Shown piece after piece: positions 25,196 to 33,866 of a DNA stretch of 41,465 bases. The notes under the pieces are model-generated. The model was given only the letters and a program-made list of their open reading frames with translations. It did no database searches and was not told the DNA's origin. This stretch comes from Clostridiaceae bacterium JG1575 (lineage in GTDB: Bacteria; Bacillota; Clostridia; Clostridiales; Clostridiaceae): assembly GCA_002838815.1 (NCBI GenBank), contig LQGW01000005.1, positions 1 through 41,465 on the forward strand, given 5' to 3'. Each line of letters begins with the position of its first letter. Position 1 is the first letter of the stretch. The position numbers were made by a program, and so were the translations under genes.

Positions 25196-27226
25196 TCAGC
25201 GGTTTTCGATGAGGGAACGGATTTCTTCTTCCACTTCATCGTTGACCAGGTACGGCAAGGTGATGTGGTCTTGGCCAGCCATGATCTGATTGTATTCCAT
25301 GGAGGTGGTCAAGGCATTTTCGTTGCGAGCCCAGGCTCTGCGAGCCACCCCGCCCATGACGTCCCAGGGCATGGCGGACTTTAAGACCTCGTCGATGCGA
25401 TGAGATCCGTCCAAAACGCAGCCAAAGCCGCCGTTGATGGATTTACCGATACCGACGCCGCCGCCGTTATGCAGGGCGATGAGGCTCATGCCTCGAGCGG
25501 CGTTGCCCGCAAAAATCTGCGTGGCCTGATCCGCCATGATGTTGGAGCCGTCTTTAATGTTGGAGGTTTCGCGGAACGGCGAATCCGTTCCCCCGGTGTC
25601 GTGGTGATCTCGACCCAGCATCACCGGACCGATTTCCCCGTTGCGCACCATTTCATTAAACTTTAAGGCAATGTCTCTTCGTCCCAAGGCATCCGAATAA
25701 AGAATTCTTGCCTTGGTACCGACGACCAAGCGATTCTTCTTGGCGTCGCGAATCCAGATCCAGTTGTCGCGATCTTGGTAACGACGCTCCGGATCAATGA
25801 CGGCCATGGCTGCGGCATCGGTTTTGTCCAAATCCTCATCCTTGCCCGATAGGCAGACCCAACGGAACGGACCATAGCCAAAGTCGAACAGGCGCGGCCC
25901 GAGGATGTCCTCCACATAAGAGGGCCAAATGAACCCGTTTTTGTCGTCCACCCCGTTTTTGCTGATCTCTTGGACTCCTGCATCAAAAATAGCCTTCATG
26001 AAGGAGTTGCCGTAATCAAAGAAATACGTACCCTTATCCACGAGCTGGCGGATGTCCTCATAATGCTTTCTCAGCGATTCGTTGACCAAATCGCGGAAAT
26101 GCTCAGGATCCTTGGCTAAAAGCTCCGTGCGCTCCTCGAAGGTGATTCCCTGGGGGCAGTACCCGCCGGTGTAGGGTTCATGACAAGAGGTTTGGTCGCT
26201 CAAAAGATCGATGGGAATGTTCTCTTTTAAGGCGTAATCGAGCAAATCTACGACGTTGCCGTGGAAAGCGATGGAACAGGGCGCCTGCTCCTCCATGGCT
26301 TTTTGAGCCGAAGCAAAGGCTTCCTTGGGGGACTCCACCACTTCTCCGACCCAGCCTTGGCTGTGGCGGGTGTCGATCCGAGAGCGATCCACTTCCGCAA
26401 TGATGCCGACGCCGCCGGCAATTTCCACAGCTTTTCCCTGAGCTCCACTCATGCCGCCAAGGCCCGAGGTGACAAAGAGCTTACCCGCCAAGTTGCCTTC
26501 GTTGGGAATGCCGAGCACCAAACGGCCCGCATTCAAAAGAGTGTTGTAGGTTCCATGAACAATGCCCTGCGGTCCGATATACATCCAGCCGCCGGCGGTC
26601 ATCTGTCCATAGTTTGCCACCCCCAGCGCCTGCGCCCGGTTGTAGTTCTCCAGATCATCATACATCCCGATCATCAATCCATTGGTAATGATGACCCGGG
26701 GCGCTTCCGGACGAGAATGGAAGAGACCGACGGGATGCCCCGAGTACAAAACGAGGGTTTTATTCTCATCGAGCTCTTTCAAATACTTTTTGATGAGTTG
26801 ATACTGCATCCAGTTTTGGCAAACCGACCCGGTTTCTCCATAGGTGACCAATTCATAAGGATATAAGGCCACATCAAAATCCAAATTGTTGTCAATCATG
26901 ACCTGAAAGGCCTTTCCTTCGATGCATTTGGATTCATAGTCGTCAATGGGTTTTCCGTACAAAGGCTCTTTGGGCATGTACCGATAGCCATAGATCTTGC
27001 CCTTCTCGTCCAATTCTTGGTAGAATTCCTTGGCCATCTGGCTGTGGTGCTCTTGGGGAATGTAGCGGAGTGCATTTTTTACCGCCAGCATTTTATCCGC
27101 ATCCGATAAGTGAACATACCGTTTGGGGGCCCTGCGGATCCCTTCCCGAAAAACGGGCGCATCCGGCAGTTCCTGATCCAGTCGTATGGTCATGGCGCTG
27201 CGGATTTCTTCGTTGCCAATCTTCAT
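25196..27226 (-). CDS. hutU: urocanate hydratase, long form
   Basis: 676 residues, the longer urocanase type found in anaerobic Firmicutes and fusobacteria rather than the roughly 550-residue Bacillus/Pseudomonas type. It adds water to urocanate with tightly bound NAD+ as electrophile. Family blocks include SGHPVGLFHSRPEAPRVIITNG, MTAGGWMYIGPQGIVHGTYNT, VTSGLGGMSGAQGKA (glycine-rich NAD site) and SDQTSCHEPYTGGYCPQG with the conserved cysteine. It is the first enzyme gene after the BTAD regulator. AAGGAGG precedes the ATG. No hutI or glutamate formimidoyltransferase gene lies in the window. Confidence 0.95.
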   Translation of the reverse strand: MKIGNEEIRSAMTIRLDQELPDAPVFREGIRRAPKRYVHLSDADKMLAVKNALRYIPQEHHSQMAKEFYQELDEKGKIYGYRYMPKEPLYGKPIDDYESKCIEGKAFQVMIDNNLDFDVALYPYELVTYGETGSVCQNWMQYQLIKKYLKELDENKTLVLYSGHPVGLFHSRPEAPRVIITNGLMIGMYDDLENYNRAQALGVANYGQMTAGGWMYIGPQGIVHGTYNTLLNAGRLVLGIPNEGNLAGKLFVTSGLGGMSGAQGKAVEIAGGVGIIAEVDRSRIDTRHSQGWVGEVVESPKEAFASAQKAMEEQAPCSIAFHGNVVDLLDYALKENIPIDLLSDQTSCHEPYTGGYCPQGITFEERTELLAKDPEHFRDLVNESLRKHYEDIRQLVDKGTYFFDYGNSFMKAIFDAGVQEISKNGVDDKNGFIWPSYVEDILGPRLFDFGYGPFRWVCLSGKDEDLDKTDAAAMAVIDPERRYQDRDNWIWIRDAKKNRLVVGTKARILYSDALGRRDIALKFNEMVRNGEIGPVMLGRDHHDTGGTDSPFRETSNIKDGSNIMADQATQIFAGNAARGMSLIALHNGGGVGIGKSINGGFGCVLDGSHRIDEVLKSAMPWDVMGGVARRAWARNENALTTSMEYNQIMAGQDHITLPYLVNDEVEEEIRSLIENR

Positions 27227-27280
27227 AGTTTTTCATTCCTCCTTGTGTGTTGCCGCGCTATAAGCGCTACTCTCCTTTCT

Positions 27281-27313
27281 ATTCTACCTTGTCATCGTCA
27301 TTTTTTCGTCATT
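27281..27313 (-). promoter_or_regulatory. hutU promoter with AATGACGA direct repeats
   Basis: On the minus strand two exact AATGACGA copies (complements of 27306-27313 and 27295-27302) have an 11-bp period and end 8 bp before a TAGAAT -10 (complement of 27281-27286). The -35 is poor. Direct heptamer-like repeats one helical turn apart, abutting the -10 region, are the classic binding pattern of SARP/BTAD activators, and such a regulator gene lies directly upstream. Confidence 0.55.
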
Positions 27314-27439
27314 TTAGACCCACTTTCAAAACATTTACACTTGTTAATTTTATAAATTTTACAATTTATTTTTATTAGCCTGATGATCTCGTCAACAATT
27401 TGAAGGGGTTCGTCGAGAAAAACAAAAGCCTCCCAATGA

Positions 27440-27482
27440 AAAAAAACCCCAATTCTTTTTAGAAGGCCAATTGGGCGGTTTT
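27440..27482 (-). terminator. terminator of the BTAD regulator gene
   Basis: CCCAATT (27448-27454) pairs with AATTGGG (27469-27475). On the minus strand a run of eight T follows (complement of 27440-27447). Confidence 0.85.
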
Positions 27483-27511
27483 TACGTTTCCTTCTTTTTT
27501 ATTGAGAATCG

Positions 27512-30169
27512 TCAACTTGTGCTCAAGGCGGCGTTTAATTCCTCGATCAGCGCCTCCTCATGCTTGCGCCGATCGGCCTTGTGGTAGATCTGCGCGTTGA
27601 CCAAATGAGCCCGAGCGCTTTTCACATCCCCTTCCTTGAGCATCAGAAGCCCCAAAATAGCTTCCGTGGCCGGGCGCTTCCAATGCGTCCCCAAAATCGC
27701 ATACTCCTCGATGGCTCGCTCCAAGGCTGAAATGGCGTCCTCTGGAGTTCCAAAACGCCAAAGAAAGCGCCCATAATCTGCATACAGGATGTCCAGGCAC
27801 TTATGCACCTTTCCTTCCACCAAAGCGATGGACTCTTCATAAGCAGCACGCGCCTTTTCATACTGTCCCAATCCTTCCAGTGCGCGCCCTTTGTAATTTT
27901 TAATGCCCGCCAAGGATAAAAAGCCCAAGGACCGGGAGGGCGCATCCTCCAGGAGTCGGACCGCCCGGGCCAGCACCGCTAAGGATTCCTTATGGCGCCC
28001 CAAGGTTTCTTGAAAAAGCGCCTCCAAACGAAGCACTTCGGCTCGCAAAAAGACGTCCGCCCCCCAGCTGGCCTTCTCCAACACTTCTCGGGCAAACGTG
28101 GTATAACGCCCCATGAGCTCGGGATCCTCCTTTTGGATGCCGTAATGAACGTATTCCACAGCCCCTTGAAAAAGGCGCAGGGAATCGCCGTGATGAGAGG
28201 CCTCCTGCATCATTCGGGCGATGTGCTCGATGCCTTCCTCTCGGTTGCCGCCAGCAATGAGGCTGCGCCCCCTTAAGTACTCCAAGGTCAAATACAGGGA
28301 ACGCACCTCCTGATCCTCAGCAGAGGCGTTCAGCGTCAGCACCTCCCGACCGATGGCTTCCAGGCGCTGCGCCACGAGAATCTGATCTTGATGGAACTCC
28401 TTGGGGACATCCTCCAGGGAGACCTTGGCCGGAAAGAGGGGATCGTAAAAATCCAACGCAGCCTCCAGCTCGCGCAAAAAAGCAGCGAGGGCCAGTCTTT
28501 TTTTGCCTGCAAGATTCCAATGATACGCTTCATAGCGCGCCATGGAGCGCGCGGAAAGCGGAAGCTTCATCGCCGAACGCGCCGCAAGCTCGTGCAACGA
28601 TCGCCGATAAAACCCCGGAAGGGTCTCATAGATGCGTTGGCGAAGCACCTCATAGCGAGCAAAAAGCAACTCCCCTCTCTCCTCGAGAAGTCCGCGACGG
28701 TACAGCGTCAAAAGATCCGCTAAGATTCCTTCTTGATCCGGTAGAAGATCCCTGGCCATGGCGTCGGTGAATCCCTCATCAAAGACGGAGGTTGCCTCCA
28801 AAAGCTGCAGCTGCTTCGGCGTCAACGAACGGAAAAGGCGAAAAAGCAGCTCGCGTTCTTGGCCTTTTTTTTGAAGACTCTCCTGCAACAGCAAAAGATT
28901 GCCCCCCGTTTTTTCATACATGGACTGAGCTTCCTCTTCACCCAGCCTACGCCCAGGCAGGCTATGGTGAACGAAGGAGGAGACCTCTTCCAAAGACAAA
29001 AGAGGAACATCAATTATTCGCAGGCTGGGGACCAAGGACCCCAAGGAGCCGCTTAAAAAAGGATCCAAGGCATCAGGGGGCGCCGTAAGAATGAAAAACC
29101 GCCGGGGCTCCTTTGACCCAAACTCTGCCAAAAGGCGCCTACGCGCTGACACATGGAGGAATTGGGCGTTCTCAATCACCAAGATTTCCAAGGGATTGCC
29201 TCCCCGAAGCTCTGGTTCCCACTCCTTGTCCCAGGACGAAATGAGCGCAGGATCCTCCAGATGCTCTGGTTCCAGCCTCAGGTGCAAGAAGCGATCGCAG
29301 GAGCGCTGAGCAAACGATCGGGCCACCTCTGCGGCTCCGGAGCCCTCCTCCCCCAAGAGCAGCACGCTTTGATAGTCCGCCCCTTGGGCAAAGGGCGAAA
29401 AGGCTTCTTGCAGCGCCACCATGGGCCCACTGCGCTCAAAGGGACTGGCTGGACCCTCTGGCCCCAGCTGCTTGCGGCTTAAAATAAAACGGGCCAACTG
29501 TTCCGTGGCGCTCTCAGGGGCAACCGCCAAATCCTCCTTCAGGCGCTTTTTCATCTCTTCGTAAACGGCAAGCGCTTCGTTGTGCTGACGCTGCTCAAAA
29601 AGATATTGCATCAAACGGCGAAGGGAGTCTTCGTTGTAGGGTTCCAGCATTAAGAGCTTGCGACAAAGCAGCAAAATCCTCTCGCGATCCCCCTGCGCCA
29701 AGGCCTGCTCCAGCCGGGTGTTGCAGTAATGAACGGTGATCATATGATAGGCTTCGCGAAGGGTCGCGAGCCATAATTCAAAGCCCTCGTTGCCGCGCAG
29801 CTCCATGGAGTCCAAAAAGACTGAAGAGGCCTGCTCCATGGAGCGATCCCCCTGATCGCGTTCAATGAGCAAATCCACATCGCGCCAAAGAACGAGACGA
29901 CTGGACAACGCCACCCGCTCCCGAGTGGAGGCGCTGAATAAATCCACGCCCAAAAGAGCCCGAAGCTCGTAGAGGCTATTGCGTAGGCTCGCCTTAGCGT
30001 GCAGCGCATCTTTCCCCGGCCAAAAAATTGACGATACCTCGCCCCGATCCACTTCTTCTTCATGCAGCAGATAAAACAGCAGCGCGCGAAGCTTGGCCTT
30101 AGCGATGCGTAGTTCTTTTCCCGCCACAATGAGACGGGCGTCTCCCATAAAATACACCTGAACCTGCAC
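27512..30169 (-). CDS. SARP/BTAD-type transcriptional regulator with ATPase-like and TPR regions
   Basis: 885 residues from a GTG start with GGAGGG 7 nt upstream. Residues 1-95 form an OmpR-like winged helix (LRALLFYLLHEEEVDRGEVSSIFWPG...ASLRNSLYELRALL). Residues about 98-232 are a bacterial transcriptional activator domain. Residues 245-470 resemble a STAND-type ATPase, but the P-loop is degenerate (GEEGSGAAE 273-281, no lysine) and the Walker B acid region is VIENAQ. Residues about 560-880 are TPR-like helices. Such proteins activate transcription from direct repeats. Its gene lies just upstream of hutU on the same strand and a fitting repeat site stands at the hutU promoter, so it is probably the hut activator; the inducer (histidine or urocanate) is a guess. 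Confidence 0.75.
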   Translation of the reverse strand: MQVQVYFMGDARLIVAGKELRIAKAKLRALLFYLLHEEEVDRGEVSSIFWPGKDALHAKASLRNSLYELRALLGVDLFSASTRERVALSSRLVLWRDVDLLIERDQGDRSMEQASSVFLDSMELRGNEGFELWLATLREAYHMITVHYCNTRLEQALAQGDRERILLLCRKLLMLEPYNEDSLRRLMQYLFEQRQHNEALAVYEEMKKRLKEDLAVAPESATEQLARFILSRKQLGPEGPASPFERSGPMVALQEAFSPFAQGADYQSVLLLGEEGSGAAEVARSFAQRSCDRFLHLRLEPEHLEDPALISSWDKEWEPELRGGNPLEILVIENAQFLHVSARRRLLAEFGSKEPRRFFILTAPPDALDPFLSGSLGSLVPSLRIIDVPLLSLEEVSSFVHHSLPGRRLGEEEAQSMYEKTGGNLLLLQESLQKKGQERELLFRLFRSLTPKQLQLLEATSVFDEGFTDAMARDLLPDQEGILADLLTLYRRGLLEERGELLFARYEVLRQRIYETLPGFYRRSLHELAARSAMKLPLSARSMARYEAYHWNLAGKKRLALAAFLRELEAALDFYDPLFPAKVSLEDVPKEFHQDQILVAQRLEAIGREVLTLNASAEDQEVRSLYLTLEYLRGRSLIAGGNREEGIEHIARMMQEASHHGDSLRLFQGAVEYVHYGIQKEDPELMGRYTTFAREVLEKASWGADVFLRAEVLRLEALFQETLGRHKESLAVLARAVRLLEDAPSRSLGFLSLAGIKNYKGRALEGLGQYEKARAAYEESIALVEGKVHKCLDILYADYGRFLWRFGTPEDAISALERAIEEYAILGTHWKRPATEAILGLLMLKEGDVKSARAHLVNAQIYHKADRRKHEEALIEELNAALSTS

Positions 30170-30190
30170 GGCGTCTCCCTCCTCTTGTGA

Positions 30191-30213
30191 TCGTCATTTT
30201 CTCCTTCATCATA
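30191..30213 (-). promoter_or_regulatory. regulator-gene promoter with one AATGACGA copy
   Basis: Minus-strand TATGAT (complement of 30208-30213) is followed 9 bp downstream by AATGACGA (complement of 30191-30198), the same octamer as at hutU. A copy at the transcription start would fit autorepression. Confidence 0.4.
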
Positions 30214-30280
30214 CCTGAAGGGCGCTCGAAAAAAAAGCAGTCCCCACCCGAGGCTCCTGCGGGTATTCTTTGGAATCTTG

Positions 30281-30286
30281 TATAAT
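30281..30286 (+). promoter_or_regulatory. -10 box of the M24 peptidase gene
   Basis: TATAAT about 100 nt before the start; no convincing -35. The leader up to 30389 shows no clear structure. Confidence 0.45.
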
Positions 30287-30389
30287 GAGGGGGATCGGCA
30301 AGCGTCCTTGAAATTTAGCTCATGGGCCCAAAAGGAGCAAGCCTCCCGTTGCCTGTTCCTTCTGGTTTTTGCATCGAATCGGAGGTTTT

Positions 30390-31496
30390 ATGAATTCTAA
30401 ACGCGTAGCGGCCATGAAAGCGGCCATGAAAAAACACCACGCCACCAGCCTTGTGTTGTCCGACCCTTCCAGTATTTTTTACCTCACCGGTCATTGGTTC
30501 TCGCCCGGGGAACGCTTTTTAGCGCTCTTAATTCCTTTAAACAAGGAGCCTCTGCTGTTTTTAAATGAACTCTTCCCCTGTCCGAAATCCCCCGGCGTTA
30601 CGGTCAAGAGCTTCCCCGATACCGTCAACGGCGTGGCGCTTTTGGCGGAAGAAATCGATGGGCCTTGCATTGCCGTGGATAAGGAGTGGCCGGCAAAATT
30701 CCTCTTGGATCTCATGGACCGTAAAAAGGAAGCGCAATTCATCCTCGCCACCCCCATCGCCGATGCGGTGCGACGCATCAAGGACGCCAAGGAGCAGGAC
30801 CAGATGCGGGTGGCTTCCCACCTCAACGACCAGGCCATGTGCGCTCTTTGGGGCCACATCGATGGAACCCAGAGCGAGGAGGAGGTCACCTCCTTCTTGC
30901 ATCAAACCTATAAAAAGTTGGGCACAGAGGGTCCCTCCTTCACGGCTATCGTCGCCTACGGCGCCAACGGATCGGACCCGCACCACGAAACCGATGAATC
31001 CCACGTAACAAGCGGCGACAGCATCATATTGGACATCGGCTGCAAAAAGGACAGCTACTGCAGCGACATGACGCGCACCGTCTTTTATCGGGAAGTCTCC
31101 CCAGAGGCGCGCAAGGTCTACGAGATTGTTCAAGAGGCCAATCGCCAAGGGATCCTCGCCGCGCGAGTGGGCAACCGCTTCTCCGATGTGGATCGAGCCG
31201 CCCGAGAGGTCATTGAGCGGGCCGGCTATGGCCCGTATTTCACCCATCGCACCGGCCATGGCATTGGCATCGACGTGCATGAGCCAGGGGATGTGTCTCA
31301 GGTGAACGATCAAATCATTGAAGAAGGCATGATCTTCTCCGTGGAACCCGGCATCTATCTGCCCGGCAAGTTCGGCGTTCGCATCGAGGATTTGGTCCTC
31401 ATCACAAAAGACGGAAACGAAGTGTTGAACCAGGTTCCTAAAGAGCTGACGATTCTATGCGCAGACCCAGACCCCAAAGAGGAAGGACACTCCTAG
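30390..31496 (+). CDS. M24-family aminopeptidase (Xaa-Pro type)
   Basis: The start at 30390 has GGAGG 5 nt upstream. The 368-residue protein has a creatinase-like N-terminal domain (about 1-130) and a pita-bread metallopeptidase domain. The dinuclear metal ligands are all visible: Asp in ILDIGCKKDSYCSDMTR (two Asp), His in HRTGHGIGID, Glu in FSVEPGIYLPG and Glu in RIEDLVLIT. It should cleave N-terminal residues before proline in cytosolic peptides, in line with an amino-acid-using lifestyle. It is monocistronic, with a strong terminator behind. Confidence 0.9.
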   Translation: MNSKRVAAMKAAMKKHHATSLVLSDPSSIFYLTGHWFSPGERFLALLIPLNKEPLLFLNELFPCPKSPGVTVKSFPDTVNGVALLAEEIDGPCIAVDKEWPAKFLLDLMDRKKEAQFILATPIADAVRRIKDAKEQDQMRVASHLNDQAMCALWGHIDGTQSEEEVTSFLHQTYKKLGTEGPSFTAIVAYGANGSDPHHETDESHVTSGDSIILDIGCKKDSYCSDMTRTVFYREVSPEARKVYEIVQEANRQGILAARVGNRFSDVDRAAREVIERAGYGPYFTHRTGHGIGIDVHEPGDVSQVNDQIIEEGMIFSVEPGIYLPGKFGVRIEDLVLITKDGNEVLNQVPKELTILCADPDPKEEGHS

Positions 31497-31561
31497 AGCG
31501 AAGTTGGGTCCCCAAAGGATTCGACCTATTCTTCGACCCGTTGCGCCCCACCCTTCCCCCC

Positions 31562-31623
31562 CAAAAAAAAACAGCGAGCGGCCCCTCCTTCCTTAAGGGA
31601 AGATGGGTCGCTCGTTTTTCGTC
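31562..31623. terminator. bidirectional terminator
   Basis: CGAGCGgCCC (31575-31584) pairs with GGGtCGCTCG (31605-31614), with an inner CTTCC/GGAAG arm. A run of A on the left and TTTTT on the right serve the converging peptidase and MFS genes. Confidence 0.85.
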
Positions 31624-31661
31624 TTTTTCCTAGAACTCCAAGGAATGCGCCGCAGAAGTTC

Positions 31662-32918
31662 TCAAGGCTCGGGCGAAGGCGCCAAATCTTCGTCGCCTTT
31701 TGCCATTAGCCCAGGCAACGTGCGCCAGTAGATCAAAAAGTTTGCCGATAACAGCACAAGAAAGAGCGTCCAGGCCATGGCGTATCCGCCAAAGACAACA
31801 TAGAGCGGGCGGATCATCAACGGCCCGACCATGGTTCCCACATTGTAGGCCGCCTGAAAACTGCCGGAAATTCTGGAAAAATCCTTACGCCCGTAAAGAC
31901 CATCGCTGATCACCGGCACGCCCATGGAAACATAGCCTGCGCTGAAGGTAAAGCCTAGAATGGTGAAGGCAATGCCCAGCGCATGAGCCCCTTGAATCAT
32001 GCCCATTAGACAAATCATCATGGTGAGGTTGGAAAAAAGAGCGGTGGCTCGTAGGCCGAAGCGATCAAAAAGCCATCCCGTCAAGAGCTTCCCCAAGGAC
32101 ATGCCCAGCATGGCTATGCTGGTGATGAAACTCGCGGTTTTCATCTCCCAGCCCAAATCCTGAAAATTGGGCGTCATATTGTTGATCGGGGCGGTCATGG
32201 TCACCGCCAACACCAAAAAGGAGCTCATCAAAAGCCAGAATTGGGGGGTTCGAATGGCTTCGCGCAGCCAAATTCCGGGGGCATCGACTTGTGGACCCAC
32301 GGCGTATTCCACACGGGTCTGGGGATTCTCCCGTAAGATGAAAAAGGCCAATGGCAACAAGACGAGCGCCAGAATCCAGCAAAGAACCATCAAGGTCTCC
32401 CGCCAGCCCTTAAGGATCAAAAGGCGCCCGCAAAGCGCATTAAACACCATGCCTCCGATGCCGGAACCCATAAAAGCAATGCTCATAGCCGTGGCATTTT
32501 TCCCGGGAAACCAGTCATTGACGAGGACCGAGCAGGGTAAAAAGCCCGAGAGGATGGTAAAGGCCACTTGCAGGGAGGTGAAAAAATAATACCCCCCCAG
32601 TGTCTGGACGCGGCTCATGCCGTAAAAGCTCAGGACCAACCCCACACAGGCAACACGCAGCACACCAAGAGCGCCCCAACGATTGATGAGCCCCCCTGCC
32701 GCCAAGGAGACCCCCACCGCGCTGAGTCCTCGATACACCATGGCCAACAGCATGGCGGAACGGTCCGTTCCAAGTGCCTCTTGAACCGGCTGAACAAACA
32801 CGCTGTGAGCGTTGAAGACAATGCCCCAGTTGACGGCCAAAAGCAAAAACAACGCGCCAAGGATCCAATAAGCCCCCCTGCTGCGCGGTATCGTCCTCTT
32901 TTTTCTCATTGCCCCCAT
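31662..32918 (-). CDS. MFS transporter, oxalate/formate-antiporter-like
   Basis: 418 residues with twelve predicted membrane helices and the MFS layout of the OFA/monocarboxylate group: N-terminal ILGALFLLLAVNWGIVFNAHSVFVQPV, a cytosolic loop after helix 6 (about residue 200-215), and GKLLTGWLFDRFGLR as the second-half motif A. Substrate is probably an organic anion but is not readable. The start may instead be the second Met (32909), which has GGGGG just before it. Single gene. Confidence 0.8.
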   Translation of the reverse strand: MGAMRKKRTIPRSRGAYWILGALFLLLAVNWGIVFNAHSVFVQPVQEALGTDRSAMLLAMVYRGLSAVGVSLAAGGLINRWGALGVLRVACVGLVLSFYGMSRVQTLGGYYFFTSLQVAFTILSGFLPCSVLVNDWFPGKNATAMSIAFMGSGIGGMVFNALCGRLLILKGWRETLMVLCWILALVLLPLAFFILRENPQTRVEYAVGPQVDAPGIWLREAIRTPQFWLLMSSFLVLAVTMTAPINNMTPNFQDLGWEMKTASFITSIAMLGMSLGKLLTGWLFDRFGLRATALFSNLTMMICLMGMIQGAHALGIAFTILGFTFSAGYVSMGVPVISDGLYGRKDFSRISGSFQAAYNVGTMVGPLMIRPLYVVFGGYAMAWTLFLVLLSANFLIYWRTLPGLMAKGDEDLAPSPEP

Positions 32919-33007
32919 CCCATTTTACCCATCCTCATTGAACATTTTCTAAAAGCCTCTTCATCATAGCAGATTCCTGCTGCTTTTTTCTATCAATCCC
33001 CCAATGA

Positions 33008-33058
33008 GGCAAAAGCGCCCCAAAGCTCCCCTGCATTGAAGCTTTGGGGTGTTTTGCC
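33008..33058. terminator. terminator of the pst operon
   Basis: A long inverted repeat. Inner CCCCAAAGC (33018-33026) pairs with GCTTTGGGG (33041-33049); outer GGCAAAA (33008-33014) pairs with TTTTGCC (33052-33058). It works in both directions. Confidence 0.82.
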
Positions 33059-33113
33059 AAACCATGGAACGGGACCTCTTTGAACACTGCCTGAGGGCCC
33101 AAGGGGATCGATC

Positions 33114-33866
33114 TTAGCCGAAGCGTCCGGTGATGTAATCCTCGGTGCGCTTATCCTGAGGCTTATAGAAAATATCCTGAGTTGGTCCCATTTCGATCAA
33201 ATCTCCCAAGAGGAAAAAGGCCGTATAATCAGAAATTCGGGCCGCCTGCTGCATGGAGTGAGTCACGATGGCGATGGTGTATTCGCTTTTAAGTTCTTCC
33301 ATGAGTTCTTCGATTTTGCTCGTGGCGATGGGATCCAGGGCCGAGGTGGGTTCATCCATGAGGATCACTTGCGGGGACAACGCGATGCATCGGGCGATGC
33401 AAAGTCGCTGCTGCTGCCCGCCAGACAATCCGAGCGCGTTATCGTGGAGCCGATCCTTGACTTCATTGAACAAGGCGGCCTTTTTTAAAGAATCCTCCAC
33501 CACATCATCGAGAAGATTTTTCTTTTTGATCCCCTGGACCCGAAGCCCGTAGGCCACGTTGTCATAAATGCTCATGGGAAAGGGGTTGGGCTTTTGAAAC
33601 ACCATGCCTACTTTAGTCCGAAGGGTCACGACATCGTAATTGGGCGCATAGATGTCTTCGCCCTCGAAGAGAACCTTGCCCTTGATTTTCACCACATCAA
33701 TCAAATCGTTCATCCGGTTGAGCACTCGGATGAAGGTGCTCTTCCCGCAGCCGGAGGGTCCAATGAAGGCGGAGACCTTATTGGCTTCTATGCCCATCTG
33801 GATGCCTTTGAGCGCATGAAAGTCGCCATACCAAAGGTTTAAATCTGTCACATCAAATTTGTTCAT
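33114..33866 (-). CDS. pstB: phosphate ABC transporter, ATP-binding protein
   Basis: 250 residues, intact. P-loop GPSGCGKS (36-43), Q-loop [13 protein letters not shown] (the NPFPMSI run is typical of PstB), signature LSGGQQQR (146-153) and Walker [13 protein letters not shown] (166-177). It powers import of inorganic phosphate through PstC/PstA. Its ATG follows the pstA stop directly. GGAG precedes it. No phoU follows; the operon ends at a terminator. Confidence 0.97.
   Translation of the reverse strand: MNKFDVTDLNLWYGDFHALKGIQMGIEANKVSAFIGPSGCGKSTFIRVLNRMNDLIDVVKIKGKVLFEGEDIYAPNYDVVTLRTKVGMVFQKPNPFPMSIYDNVAYGLRVQGIKKKNLLDDVVEDSLKKAALFNEVKDRLHDNALGLSGGQQQRLCIARCIALSPQVILMDEPTSALDPIATSKIEELMEELKSEYTIAIVTHSMQQAARISDYTAFFLLGDLIEMGPTQDIFYKPQDKRTEDYITGRFG

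Noticed and set aside
30561-31313. 250-codon minus-strand frame opposite the M24 peptidase
   Set aside because: The peptidase on the plus strand has all metal ligands; the opposite frame is a codon-bias shadow.
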